DNA of 64,000 nucleotides, taken from JBJMQS01 sp045802605. GTDB lineage: Bacteria; Planctomycetota; Planctomycetia; Gemmatales; Gemmataceae. Under the pieces are notes generated by a model. It ran no database searches and was not told the DNA's origin. It worked only from the letters and a program-made list of their open reading frames with translations. The translations under genes were made by a program, and so were the position numbers. The stretch is taken from the NCBI GenBank assembly GCA_045802605.1, contig JBJMQS010000037.1, positions 139,320 through 203,319 on the forward strand, written 5' to 3'. Below, in pieces: positions 54,395 to 63,907 of the stretch (position 1 is the first letter of the stretch; the number at the start of each line of letters is the position of its first letter).

Positions 54395-55342
54395 ATGAGA
54401 CCGCGTTCACGCAGCACACCGCCGGGCGGACATCGGCCCGTTCTTTTTGACGAAGTCTTCGCCATGCTAGAGCCACGGCCCGGCGAAATTGCCGTCGATT
54501 GCACGCTGGGTGCAGCCGGCCACGCCGCTGAGTTGCTTCGGCGAGTTGGGGCTGCCGGTAAGCTCATTGCCTGCGATCTCGATCCGGGAAATCTGGAAAG
54601 TGCTCGGGCCCCCTTAGACGCAATTGGCCATCCTTACGAACTGCATGCCACCAACTTTGCCGGCATTGCGGCACTGTTGCCCGACGGTGCCGACGTCGTC
54701 TTAGCTGACCTGGGTGTCTCCAGCATGCAGATCGACGACGCAAATCGTGGCTTTTCGTACATGCGCGATGGGCCGCTCGACATGCGGATGGATCCCAGCC
54801 GGGGACGGACGGCCGCGCAATTATTGGCGAGCATGTCGGTAGAAGAACTAGCCCAAGTGCTCAATGAACTTGGGGACTTCGACGAGTTCGGCCCTGTCGC
54901 CGCGACAAAACTGGCGAGCGCTATCTGCGAGTATCGCAAGACGCATCCACTCGACCGCACCGGGGATTTGGCCGAGCTGATTCTTGCGACGATTCCCGCC
55001 CCGCCTCCTCCGCCGGGCCAGCGCGGCCCGACGCTCCGGCAGTTGCGCTACCGGCCAGTTGCGTGTGCTTTCCAGGCGTTGCGTATCTTGGTGAACCGCG
55101 AATTGGCCAATCTCCAGGCACTACTGAGATCGCTACCAACCCTTTTGCGGCCCGGCGGCCGAGCCGCGATCATCAGCTTCCACAGCGGTGAAGATCGGTT
55201 GGTAAAGCAGGCATTTCGCGATGGACAACGATCGGGGGTTTACTCAGACGTATCGCCCGAGGCGGTTCGCGCGAGTTCACAGGAGCGATTCGAGAATCCG
55301 CGCTCACGCTCCGCCAAGCTCCGCTGGGCCCGCCGAGCTTAA
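54395..55342 (+). CDS. rsmH: 16S rRNA (cytosine(1402)-N4)-methyltransferase
   Basis: 315 residues. Methylates N4 of C1402 in the decoding centre of 16S rRNA using S-adenosylmethionine. Motifs: HRPVLFDEVFAML, DCTLGAAGHAAELLRR (SAM loop), LIACDLDPGNLESA, VVLADLGVSSMQIDDANRGFSYMRDGPLDMRMDP, and the C-terminal ISFHSGEDRLVKQAFR. A typical mraW. It lacks the usual mraZ/ftsL neighbours. Overlaps the convergent sod gene by four bases. Confidence 0.96.
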   Translation: MRPRSRSTPPGGHRPVLFDEVFAMLEPRPGEIAVDCTLGAAGHAAELLRRVGAAGKLIACDLDPGNLESARAPLDAIGHPYELHATNFAGIAALLPDGADVVLADLGVSSMQIDDANRGFSYMRDGPLDMRMDPSRGRTAAQLLASMSVEELAQVLNELGDFDEFGPVAATKLASAICEYRKTHPLDRTGDLAELILATIPAPPPPPGQRGPTLRQLRYRPVACAFQALRILVNRELANLQALLRSLPTLLRPGGRAAIISFHSGEDRLVKQAFRDGQRSGVYSDVSPEAVRASSQERFENPRSRSAKLRWARRA

Positions 55343-56034
55343 CCTTTTACTAGATCCGCGAATCGCCTGTTAATTGTGTCCCAGTTGAGAACGTTCCAAA
55401 TTGCCTCGAGGTAATCCTTCCGGCGATTTTGGTACTTCAAATAGTAGGCGTGCTCCCAAACGTCGAGTCCGAAGACCGGCACTTCGTCTCCGATCAGCGG
55501 ACAGTCCTGATTTTGTGTGGCCCAAATCTTCATTTGTTTCGCGGCGCGATCATAGACCACCCAGGCCCAGCCGCTGCCGAAGTGTTTTACCCCCACCTCG
55601 TTCACCGCTTGTTTCAAATTGTCGAGCGTGCCGCCCCAAGCTTTCAAAAAATCTTCAGATGGCTTCCCGCCGCCTTTGCCCAGAATCGTCCAGAAAAGTG
55701 AATGGTTGTAATGCCCGCCGCCATTGTTGATGACCGCGACTTTGGTTTCATCGGGCATAGCGGGAATAGCCTTCAATACTTCTTCAATCGATTTGCCGGC
55801 CCATTCGGTGCCCGCGAGCGCCTTGTTGAGATTATCCACATACGCTTTGTGATGCTTGTCGTGGTGGATCTCCATGGTCTTCGCATCAATATGCGGTTCC
55901 AACGCATCCACGGGGTAGGGCAGCGGTGGCAGTGTGAAGCCCGTGGGTTCTGCCGCGAGACCGGAATTTGGCAACAGGACGGCAGCGGCGGCCGAGGCGG
56001 TGACAGCGAGCATCTCGCGGCGACTGAGTTTCAT
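55339..56034 (-). CDS. sod: Superoxide dismutase (Fe/Mn), exported with Tat-like signal
   Basis: 231 residues. Twin-arginine-like N-terminus MKLSRREMLAVTASAAAAVLL with cleavage near LAAEP. Mature enzyme keeps all ligands: His57 (IHHDKHH), His111 (HYNHSLFW), Asp191 and His195 (GLDVWEHAYYLKY). Removes superoxide by dismutation. Export via the Tat system would deliver a folded, metal-loaded enzyme to the periplasm. It follows the pseudouridine synthase gene by 40 bases in the RND run. Confidence 0.93.
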   Translation of the reverse strand: MKLSRREMLAVTASAAAAVLLPNSGLAAEPTGFTLPPLPYPVDALEPHIDAKTMEIHHDKHHKAYVDNLNKALAGTEWAGKSIEEVLKAIPAMPDETKVAVINNGGGHYNHSLFWTILGKGGGKPSEDFLKAWGGTLDNLKQAVNEVGVKHFGSGWAWVVYDRAAKQMKIWATQNQDCPLIGDEVPVFGLDVWEHAYYLKYQNRRKDYLEAIWNVLNWDTINRRFADLVKG

Positions 56035-56074
56035 GGCGTTGCTCCTCGAATGGGTATGCGTTGTTGTATGGGAC

Positions 56075-56764
56075 TCAGCCGAGTGCTGGCCAATAGTCGG
56101 GCCGCGGCGCTGTGACGGTCATTGGTTCGTACCGAATGGGATGCAAAAACGTGAGCGACGCCGCATGAAGTGCAATGACCCGATCGCGTTCTAACTCGGC
56201 GGGCGGTCCAAAAGGTATATGAGAGCCATACGTGGCATCACCCAGAATCGGCCAGCCGCGCGAGGCGGACTGGATACGCAATTGATGCATCCGGCCTGTA
56301 TGCGGCAACAACTCTAATAGCGTGGTGTCGCCCGCTGTTTCCAGAACCCGATAGGCCGTCTCCGCTCTCCGGGCATCTTGGATCGCTTCTGTCACGATCT
56401 CGGCGCGGGCGAGGTCTTGGAGCTTGCGCAGCCAGTCAACCCAAACACCTTCGGCGGGTTCTACAGCTCCACTGACAAGAGCGTGATAGACCTTCGTAAC
56501 CTCGCGATGTCGAAACTGCTCCGCAAGCCGCGCCGCCGCTTTCGATGATTTTGCAAAAAGTACCACACCGGAGACTGGCCGATCCAGCCGATGCGGTACG
56601 CCGAGATAAACGTTGCCCGTCTTATTGTAAGTCGCGCGCAAATAGTCGCGCGCCCACGCCCAGAGCGTGGGCAAGCCGACGGGCAATCCCTGCGTGAGTA
56701 GTCCACCCGGCTTCGACAGCGCGAGACAGTGGTTGTCTTCGAACAGGACGCTCGGCGCGACCAT
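56075..56764 (-). CDS. RluA-family pseudouridine synthase (second copy)
   Basis: 229 residues from ATG 56764 (the frame is open further upstream but that overlaps the lipoprotein gene). Catalytic HRLDRPVSGVVLFA and LLELLPHTGRMHQLRIQSASRGWPILGD are intact. No S4 domain. It starts 7 bases downstream of the lipoprotein stop and 40 bases upstream of sod, so it appears co-transcribed with the metal-efflux genes. Its RNA target is unknown. Confidence 0.9.
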   Translation of the reverse strand: MVAPSVLFEDNHCLALSKPGGLLTQGLPVGLPTLWAWARDYLRATYNKTGNVYLGVPHRLDRPVSGVVLFAKSSKAAARLAEQFRHREVTKVYHALVSGAVEPAEGVWVDWLRKLQDLARAEIVTEAIQDARRAETAYRVLETAGDTTLLELLPHTGRMHQLRIQSASRGWPILGDATYGSHIPFGPPAELERDRVIALHAASLTFLHPIRYEPMTVTAPRPDYWPALG

Positions 56765-56771
56765 TGATTGC

Positions 56772-57236
56772 TTACTTAAAATCGCCGGCGGCGGGTTTGC
56801 CGTCGAGTTCACCGCTGGCGGTGCCTTCGTACTCAGCGTCGTTGGCAAGGCCCGGATCGGTGCCGACGAATTTCGATGCCTTGCCATTGGCTTCATCTTG
56901 CGGCAACATCTTGATGGTCATCGCCGGGATGTCCTTGCCGTCCTTGGTCTTCGCGACTTTCGTTGTAATCGTCAGGTTTTTCGCAGTGACGGGTGACAGC
57001 GTTTTCTCATCGCTCCCAAGAATGTAGAGCGTGACTTCCTTCTTGTCGTTATCGAAGGAAAGCTCTCCGTGGTATTTGCCGAGATCAAAGATCTCGCCAC
57101 CGTGCGGGCCTTTGCCATGCACGTGCTCGGTCTTGCCGTGGCCCTGTTTCGAATCACCTTTCGCTGACGGCGGCGAAGATCCGCAGCCAGTCAAGCCGAT
57201 CGCGATTCCGAGGGAAAGTGCAGTAACAAACTTCAT
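56772..57236 (-). CDS. Periplasmic His-containing lipoprotein of the efflux operon
   Basis: 154 residues from ATG 57236 (GGAGG upstream). Signal peptide with lipobox LTGC (Cys18), then KTEHVHGKGPHGGEIFDLGKYHGELSFD. The GPHGG and spaced His residues suggest metal binding; the rest is a small beta-rich domain. Such proteins commonly accompany CusA/CzcA genes in planctomycetes. It begins 40 bases after the RND pump stop and likely helps supply or sense metal at the periplasmic side. Confidence 0.82.
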   Translation of the reverse strand: MKFVTALSLGIAIGLTGCGSSPPSAKGDSKQGHGKTEHVHGKGPHGGEIFDLGKYHGELSFDNDKKEVTLYILGSDEKTLSPVTAKNLTITTKVAKTKDGKDIPAMTIKMLPQDEANGKASKFVGTDPGLANDAEYEGTASGELDGKPAAGDFK

Positions 57237-57276
57237 CGCATCCTCCTTGTTCAAAGTCCACCGGAAAAGGTGGAAC

Positions 57277-60200
57277 TTATTTGAGCAATTCCGCTTCTGA
57301 ATCTCCGAGTTCTACGAGTCGGCGAGCGTCTTGGCCGCTGAAGCGCCAGAACAACCCTGGATGGAGCAAAAACTCGCAAAAGGTCGAAGTGATGAGTCCA
57401 CCGAGAATCACCGTGGCGACGGGATAGAGAATCTCCAGCCCCGGCTTCCTGCCGCCAACGACGAGCGGCACAAGACCTATGCCCGCGGTGAGCGCGGTCA
57501 TCAATACGGGCGAAAGCCGTTCGAGGCTTCCACGAAGGACCATGTGCTCCGTGAAACCCTCGCCCTCTTCCTTCAACAAGTGGAAATAGTGCGTGACTAG
57601 CAAAATGCCATTTCGTACCGCGATGCCTCCGAGCGACACGAAGCCAACGAGGCTCGCCACGGTCAACGTCTGTTGAGTCAGCACCAAGGCCAGCACACCG
57701 CCGATGAAAGCCGTGGGGATGGCGTTGATAATTTGCAAAGCGATTCGCAGCGACGGGTACAGCATCAAAAGGACAATCAAAATACCCACGAGCGAGACAC
57801 CCGCGAGCACACTGATCAAGAGCGTGGCCGCGCGCTGACTTTCGAACTGGCCGCCGAATTCGGCGTGATAGCCTTGAGGCATGGGCACGTATTGATTCAC
57901 CCGGCGTTCGATATCGGCGACGGTGCTGCCAAGGTCGCGGCCCGCGACGTTGCAGCGCACGACTTGGCGCCGGCCAACGTTTTCGCGATTCACGAGATTC
58001 GGTCCGCTCGCCCCTTCAGGAAAATCGGCAACGTCGCCGAGCCGAATTTGGCCGCGGCCATTCGGCAGATCGAGCCGGAGGCCCTTGAGGCCCAGATAAT
58101 CCTTACGAGCCGTTTCCCCCAGCTTCACGACCAGATCGAAACGCCGTTGGCCTTCCAAGACGCGGGAAACAGTCTCGCCTTTAAGGGCAGTTTGCACAAA
58201 CTCACCGACATAACCCCGGCTCACTCCATAGAGTGCAAGATCATCGGGCCGTAACACGACGTGTAATTCATCCACGGTTTCTTGCGGTTCGATAATCGGC
58301 GTGGTCACACCGGGAACATCGCTGATCGCCGACTGTATTTGTCGGGCGAGCCGTTGCAGTTGATCGAGATCGTCGCCGAAAACCTTGATCGCCACTTGGG
58401 CCGAAACGCCGGAGAGCATGTGACTAATCAAGTGCGACAGTGGCTGCTCGGCTTCGATCTCGACGCCAGGGACTTCTGAGCGCAAGTCAGCGAGCAGCGT
58501 TCGCAGCAGCTCATCGCGGTTGCGGCCTGAGTTTGGGTCGAGGTTCAGGATGTACTCCGTGCGATTGATCGGCTCCGCGTGCTCGTCGAGCTCGGCTCGT
58601 CCAGTGCGTCGCGCGAAATGCAGGATGGGCCCATCGGGTTGAGCGTCTGTTTTTTGCAGCGTGAGCAACCTGGCATCGACCGCAGCACTGACTTCGTTCG
58701 AAGCTCGGAGCGACGAACCGCTCGGCAAAATGAGATTGATTTGGATGCTGCCTTCGTCAAATTTGGGCAGGAAATCGGTGCCGAGGCAAGTCATTTGCCA
58801 GACACTCAGACCGACGACTAACCATGTCGTGATGAGCAAAATTCCCGCATGGCGCATGCTGAAGCGGACAAGGTAACTGGCCGCCCATTTCAGTGAGCGC
58901 AAGAGGCCGCTATCGCGATGCCTATGGGTGACCCACGCTTGCGGCAACAGGTAATACGAGAGCACCGGTGTGACAGTGAGTGACACCAACAGCGATGCAA
59001 GAATGGCCACGATGTATGCGAGGCCTAGTGGAGTAAAGAGCCGGCCTTCCAAACCCGAGAGGGCGAAGATTGGCACGAACGCCAGGATGACGACCGCGGT
59101 GCCGAACACGACGGCCGAGCGGATCTCCCGGCTCGCATCGTAAACCACGACCAAAGGATGGCGTGGCACCTTGGCCAAAGTGTTTTCGCGCAATCTGCGA
59201 AAGATGTTTTCGACATCCACGATCGCGTCATCGACCAATTCACCCATGGCCACCGCGATGCCGCCCAGCGTCATAACGTTGATGGACAATTCAGTGCCGG
59301 TGATCCAGCCGATCAGACGGAACACCAGAGCGGTCACCGCTAGAGACAGTGGAATGGCCGTGAGCGTGATGAAGGTAGTCCGGAAGTTAAGCAGGAAAAG
59401 AAAAAGCACGATGACCACCAGGGCGGCCCCGATAATGAGCGCTTCGCCGACGTAGTAAATTCCGCGATCGATAAACGCTTTGAGCTGGAAGAGATCCGTG
59501 GTGATCACAACGTCGCTCGGCAGTGATGGTTCGAGTTCCTTGAGCGAGGCCTTAATCTGATCGGTGAGCCGGCGCGTGTCGGCGTGCGGCTGCTTGACCA
59601 GCGTCACGACGATGCCGGGCAGGCCGTCCAGACCAGCGTCTCCGCGCTTAGGAGCCGGTCCCGGCTCGACTCTCGCGACTTTGTCCAGCAATACCGGCCG
59701 ATCACCGCTCGACTTCACTGGAATCTTGCGAAGGTCATCTATCACATCGGCCGGGTACGGCCCCAGGCGGCCAAGGACGCGAACTGGCCGCTCCGTTTGG
59801 CCTTCCTCGGTGTAGCCGCCGGAAGCGTTTGCATTGTTATCTTTGAGCGCCTGCTCGACGTCTTGGAGCGATACGTTGAATTCGAGCAGTTTGTCCGGAT
59901 CGACGAGCACGTGATACTGCTTGGCGTCGCCGCCCGCGACGATCACCTCAGCCACTCCACGGACTTTTAGCAGGCGTGGGCGAATAACTCCGTCGGCGAG
60001 CGCCCGGAGATCCATTCGATTTTCGAGTTCGGTTTTGCCTTGGCGCGATATCGCATTGGGCTTCCAATTCATGCCGACCTGCATGAACTGGCCCATGATC
60101 GAGGCCTGCGGCATCATCGTCGGGCGAATGCCTTCGGGCATGCTCGCCGTGGTGGTGACGAGCCGCTCTTGGACGGTTTGCCGGGCAACGCGGACATCGG

Positions 60201-60501
60201 TCCGCCAATCGAACTCGACGTAAACAATGCTCAAACTCGGCCCTGACTGGCTACGGACGTCTTGCACTCCGGTTGCGCCCAGAATCGCGGTTTCCAGAGG
60301 GAGCGTGACGAGCGACTCCACTTCTTCGGGCGAGAGGCCCGCGCATTCGGTCAGAAGGACGACCCGAGGCCGATCGAGGTCCGGAAAGACGTCGATCGAA
60401 AGCGACGTGGTCACGTAGCCACCGTAGGCGAGCACGACCACGGCGCACGCCAGGACAATCGCCCGGTAGCGGAGTGAGAGCCGAATTAATGCGTTAAGCA
60501 T
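57277..60501 (-). CDS. Heavy-metal RND efflux pump, CusA/CzcA family
   Basis: 1074 residues, full length for HME-RND pumps: 12 transmembrane segments and two large periplasmic loops. N-terminal MLNALIRLSLRYRAIVLACAVVVL, DVFPDLDRPRV, and the proton-relay helix GGIAVAMGELVDDAIVDVEN (about 415-430, with the essential Asp/Glu). Exports metal cations from periplasm to outside using the proton gradient. The GELVDDAIVDVEN form lies between CusA and CzcA types, so the metal (Cu/Ag or Zn/Co/Cd) is uncertain. Adaptor gene is 12 bases upstream. Confidence 0.95.
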   Translation of the reverse strand: MLNALIRLSLRYRAIVLACAVVVLAYGGYVTTSLSIDVFPDLDRPRVVLLTECAGLSPEEVESLVTLPLETAILGATGVQDVRSQSGPSLSIVYVEFDWRTDVRVARQTVQERLVTTTASMPEGIRPTMMPQASIMGQFMQVGMNWKPNAISRQGKTELENRMDLRALADGVIRPRLLKVRGVAEVIVAGGDAKQYHVLVDPDKLLEFNVSLQDVEQALKDNNANASGGYTEEGQTERPVRVLGRLGPYPADVIDDLRKIPVKSSGDRPVLLDKVARVEPGPAPKRGDAGLDGLPGIVVTLVKQPHADTRRLTDQIKASLKELEPSLPSDVVITTDLFQLKAFIDRGIYYVGEALIIGAALVVIVLFLFLLNFRTTFITLTAIPLSLAVTALVFRLIGWITGTELSINVMTLGGIAVAMGELVDDAIVDVENIFRRLRENTLAKVPRHPLVVVYDASREIRSAVVFGTAVVILAFVPIFALSGLEGRLFTPLGLAYIVAILASLLVSLTVTPVLSYYLLPQAWVTHRHRDSGLLRSLKWAASYLVRFSMRHAGILLITTWLVVGLSVWQMTCLGTDFLPKFDEGSIQINLILPSGSSLRASNEVSAAVDARLLTLQKTDAQPDGPILHFARRTGRAELDEHAEPINRTEYILNLDPNSGRNRDELLRTLLADLRSEVPGVEIEAEQPLSHLISHMLSGVSAQVAIKVFGDDLDQLQRLARQIQSAISDVPGVTTPIIEPQETVDELHVVLRPDDLALYGVSRGYVGEFVQTALKGETVSRVLEGQRRFDLVVKLGETARKDYLGLKGLRLDLPNGRGQIRLGDVADFPEGASGPNLVNRENVGRRQVVRCNVAGRDLGSTVADIERRVNQYVPMPQGYHAEFGGQFESQRAATLLISVLAGVSLVGILIVLLMLYPSLRIALQIINAIPTAFIGGVLALVLTQQTLTVASLVGFVSLGGIAVRNGILLVTHYFHLLKEEGEGFTEHMVLRGSLERLSPVLMTALTAGIGLVPLVVGGRKPGLEILYPVATVILGGLITSTFCEFLLHPGLFWRFSGQDARRLVELGDSEAELLK

Positions 60502-60513
60502 CGCCGGACTCCG

Positions 60514-61863
60514 TTATTTCTCGGGCTCGTCATTCTTGTGCAAACTGCCGTCGGCGTGCATGTGGTAGCCCTTTGGTGCCGTGCTCGAGGACGATTTCAT
60601 CATGCGGTTGATTTGAACCGCACCACTTTGTGCCACATAAACTCCCGGGGTGACGCTGTCATGGTTGGCGATGACCACACGGTCGCGATCCCGAGCGATG
60701 ATCTGCACCGGCCTGCGCTCAAACGTGTCGGCGTTCTGTCGAAAGACGAAAGCACTTGCGCCCTCGCGAACCACCGCCTCGGCTGGGAGGATGAACACGT
60801 TGTCGATGCGTTCGGTGGGTATACGCAAGCGGACCTTCTCACCGGGCCGATATCGCCAGATGATTTGGGAATGGCCATCTTTTTCGATCGTCCGCGATTG
60901 GTTTGCGAGCGGCACGCTGAACGTGAATGTCCTGGTGATCGGGTCAATGACATTGGCAGATCGCTGAATCGAAAAGCTTTGGGGGGTTGTGGGCCATTCG
61001 CTGGAGTCCGCCGGGAAATCGACCGCAATGGGCCAATTCTGTGCAACGGCCCTTTCCACCAGCGGCACCTCGTCGCTAAATGATTTGCCTTCGATCAACA
61101 GCGACTGGTGGGAAACTAGCTCGCACATCGCCTGTCCGGCTTGGACCTGCTGGCTGTGAGAAACCGCCAACACTTGCAGCTCCCAAGGAGACTTCGCGGC
61201 TTCAGATTCCTTCGGAATGGGAGCAGAGACGATAAATTCCGTGACAAACTTTCCTTCCGCGATGCTGTCGATCTGTTGAGCGCTAAAGCCCTTCGTCGCC
61301 AGCTCATTGCGAGCGGCCCTGATCGCCAACTGCCAACGCTGGACTTGGGCGTCCGCTTGAGCGAGTTGGCCTGCTGAGGAGATGCCGGCGATCCGTTTCC
61401 TTTCCTGCTCAGCGATGCGCAGCTCGCTTGTCGCCTTGACCAAATCGCTCTGTATCGTTTGCAATTGCTCGCTCGTGAGCCGAAGCGTGAATAGCGGCTC
61501 ACCCGGTTGAACCAAGTCGCCCGGAAACCGTCGAATATCAGTAACGACGCCGGCGATCGGTGCGACGACTTGCATGACGTTACGACCCGGTCGGTCGATG
61601 ATGGTGCCAGGCACCTCAAGCGTTTTCCAAAATATTGCGACTTGCAGAGGCTTCGATTTCAGTCGTAAGTTCTGTTGCACTTGCGCTGACAAGAAGATCC
61701 TGTCGCAGGGTTCAGGCGAGGTACCGTCCGCAACTTCCGGCGTCGAGGCGGAGGGCGGATGAACCCATCCTGACCAATGGTCGCGCGTGAAAAAGCCGGC
61801 TGCGGTGAGAGCGCCAACGACGAAACCGAACGCCAAATATCGGCGCAAGTTAGCAAACGACAT
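60514..61863 (-). CDS. RND efflux periplasmic adaptor (CusB/HlyD family)
   Basis: 449 residues. N-terminal anchor (LAFGFVVGALTAAGFF) then the membrane-fusion order: barrel strand GTIIDRPGRNVMQVVAPIAGVVTDIRRFPGDLVQPGEPLF, a helical hairpin (about 145-225), the second lipoyl half, beta-barrel GEKVRLRIPTERIDNVFILPAEAV and membrane-proximal part. The C-terminus ends in MHADGSLHKNDEPEK, His/Asp-containing. It connects the pump at 57277 to an outer-membrane channel; no CusC-like gene is in the window. Confidence 0.92.
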   Translation of the reverse strand: MSFANLRRYLAFGFVVGALTAAGFFTRDHWSGWVHPPSASTPEVADGTSPEPCDRIFLSAQVQQNLRLKSKPLQVAIFWKTLEVPGTIIDRPGRNVMQVVAPIAGVVTDIRRFPGDLVQPGEPLFTLRLTSEQLQTIQSDLVKATSELRIAEQERKRIAGISSAGQLAQADAQVQRWQLAIRAARNELATKGFSAQQIDSIAEGKFVTEFIVSAPIPKESEAAKSPWELQVLAVSHSQQVQAGQAMCELVSHQSLLIEGKSFSDEVPLVERAVAQNWPIAVDFPADSSEWPTTPQSFSIQRSANVIDPITRTFTFSVPLANQSRTIEKDGHSQIIWRYRPGEKVRLRIPTERIDNVFILPAEAVVREGASAFVFRQNADTFERRPVQIIARDRDRVVIANHDSVTPGVYVAQSGAVQINRMMKSSSSTAPKGYHMHADGSLHKNDEPEK

Positions 61864-61966
61864 GATGGGGCCCTCCGAACAATCGACGACGAACCAGTGA
61901 TGAAAAGATGATTTTGCAGACGCTCGCGCAAACTCGCGCAGCGCAATGCGGGCTGTTGACGGGAGG

Positions 61967-62413
61967 TCAAATCAGAAGTGAAAGATGTTGCAAATAAATC
62001 GGACAGCAACAGGATTGATCTAGCGGCGGCGGCCACCATCGTGTGGCCCTTTGCAGATCCAATTGTGAGGAGCAAACAATGTCCGTCGGGATCAGAGCGC
62101 TGGACACATCGATCGTGAGAATTTCGGCGGATGAACGCGGCGCGGCGAGCGTTTCGGCAGTTACATACACCGCGTCGTCATCGTGGTCCGGTGCATTCGA
62201 AGTCGGCTCTTCATCGTCGAAATCGTCGTTGTGATGGTGGCAACAGTTGAGATGGTGGTGATGATCATGCCACACAAACAGGCAGTTTGTATGGATGTGA
62301 GGCCGGCGGAGCTGACCCGATTGCTCGCCCTCGCTACAGCAAAAGCCCATCGCAGCCGACTGGGTCAACAGCAAACAGGGCATTAATATCAGTGTTAGCA
62401 GTCGACGGACCAT
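61967..62413 (-). CDS. Small secreted His/Asp-rich, probably metal-binding protein
   Basis: 148 residues from ATG 62413 (weak GAGG close to the start). Signal peptide (RRLLTLILMPCLLLTQSAAMG), then CFVWHDHHHHLNCCHHHNDDFDDEEP, a dense His/Cys/Asp cluster, and a Cys-rich end (SCCCP). It heads the minus-strand metal-efflux run, about 100 bases before the adaptor, so it probably binds the metal that the pump exports. Coding is less certain than for neighbours because of the low-complexity content. Confidence 0.6.
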   Translation of the reverse strand: MVRRLLTLILMPCLLLTQSAAMGFCCSEGEQSGQLRRPHIHTNCLFVWHDHHHHLNCCHHHNDDFDDEEPTSNAPDHDDDAVYVTAETLAAPRSSAEILTIDVSSALIPTDIVCSSQLDLQRATRWWPPPLDQSCCCPIYLQHLSLLI

Positions 62414-62583
62414 CACCTCTAGTTTAGTCCATTGCCGCTCAATTGCACGAGGCGAGTTGAGCTTACTGCAATCGATTTCACGGCCCTACTCGGAGCTGAG
62501 GCCGGTCCTCCTGAAGCGTCCGCGCTGAATCCGCCACTGATTTAGTCGGCGGCTCCGGGATAGGTCGGGAAGAGGCCTTTCAT

Positions 62584-62599
62584 ACCCCGGTACCGGGGT
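62584..62599. repeat. Perfect 16-base palindrome ACCCCGGTACCGGGGT
   Basis: Self-complementary over all 16 bases with no loop, 20 bases after the glgC stop. No T-run follows, so not a classic terminator; it could be a short operator or a chance GC-rich element. Confidence 0.5.
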
Positions 62600-62618
62600 T
62601 AGACCTGGCACTGAACCA

Positions 62619-63869
62619 CTACTTCTTCTCTTTCAAAAACACTTCCGGCCGTTCAGCTTTTGCAATGACCACGATGCCTTCCTCGGTGATCTTGAAGCCG
62701 CGCTGGCGGTCGTATTCGGCATCGATGCCGACTTTCACGCCTTGCGGCACATGCACGTCCTTATCGAGGATCGCGCGGCGTATGTGGCAGTGACGGCCGA
62801 CGCTGACGCGTTCGCCAAGAATTGACTCTTCCACCATGGCGTAACTGTTCACCCGGACGTTCGGGGCCAGTATCGAGCGGCGAACGTGGCCGCCCGAGAT
62901 CACCGTGCCGGCGCAGATCATGCTGTCGAGTGCTTCGCCGCGCCGAGCGATCCCAGCTCCGCCGATCTCGGCGAACACTGTTTTGGGCGGCGGCAACATC
63001 GGCTGGAAGGTGCGGATGGGCCAGTCGGGGTCGTAAAGATTGAGCACCGGGTCCACGGCCACCAAGTCCATGTTCGCTTGGTAATAGGCATCGAGCGTGC
63101 CGACGTCACGCCAGTAGGGCACCTCTTTGCGGTTGCGATCGCGGAAGCGAAACGCGAAGACGTTGTGCGTGGCGATCATCTCCGGGATCACGTTCTTGCC
63201 AAAGTCGTGCGCGCTGCCAGGCCGAGCCGCGTCTTGGCACAAAAGCTCGTACAACACTGGCGCGGAGAATATGTAAATACCCATCGAGCCAAGGAAGTGG
63301 CCCGGCTGATCCGAAAGCGCCTCGGCACTGGGTGGCTTCTCGTAAAACGCGGTGACGCGATCGTCGGTGCCCTTGACCACAACTCCGAAATGCTTGCATT
63401 CCGCGAGCGGCATCGGAATGCAGCCGACCGTGAGATCTGCCCCGCGGTCGAGGTGTTGCTGCATCATTTCGCCGTAATCCATCTTGTAGATGTGGTCGCC
63501 GGCCAGGATCAGGACGTAGCGTGGGTTTTCCTTTTCGAGGGAATAAATGTTCTGGTAGATCGCATCCGCGGTGCCTTTGTACCAGTGCTCGTCAATCCGC
63601 TGCTGCGGCGGCAAGACATCAACGAACTCATCAAGGGCGGGGCTTAGGAAATTCCAGCCCAGGCGGATATGCCGATCGAGGCTGCGCGCTTTGTACTGCG
63701 TGAGCACGTAAACTCGGCGCAGGCCACTGTTGATGCAATTGGACAGTGTGAAGTCGATGACGCGGTACAGCCCGCCGAAGTTGACCGCCGGCTTAGCGCG
63801 GTCGCGCGTGAGCGGCTCGAGCCGGGTGCCTTTGCCGCCGGCGAGAATAAGCGTTAACACGTCGCGCAT
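62619..63869 (-). CDS. glgC: Glucose-1-phosphate adenylyltransferase
   Basis: 416 residues, normal length. Makes ADP-glucose for glycogen synthesis, the committed step. N-terminal LILAGGKGTRLEPLTRDRAKPAV (allosteric/nucleotide site), GTADAIYQN, ILAGDHIYKMDY, YWRDVGTLDAYY and, at the C-terminal beta-helix, the repeating SILGERVSVGRHCHIRRAILDKDV pattern. No other glg gene is nearby. A CAGAG hairpin lies upstream of its start. Confidence 0.97.
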   Translation of the reverse strand: MRDVLTLILAGGKGTRLEPLTRDRAKPAVNFGGLYRVIDFTLSNCINSGLRRVYVLTQYKARSLDRHIRLGWNFLSPALDEFVDVLPPQQRIDEHWYKGTADAIYQNIYSLEKENPRYVLILAGDHIYKMDYGEMMQQHLDRGADLTVGCIPMPLAECKHFGVVVKGTDDRVTAFYEKPPSAEALSDQPGHFLGSMGIYIFSAPVLYELLCQDAARPGSAHDFGKNVIPEMIATHNVFAFRFRDRNRKEVPYWRDVGTLDAYYQANMDLVAVDPVLNLYDPDWPIRTFQPMLPPPKTVFAEIGGAGIARRGEALDSMICAGTVISGGHVRRSILAPNVRVNSYAMVEESILGERVSVGRHCHIRRAILDKDVHVPQGVKVGIDAEYDRQRGFKITEEGIVVIAKAERPEVFLKEKK

Positions 63870-63907
63870 ATGGTCTGCACGCCCCCCAACGTGTTGTATG
63901 GAGAGGA

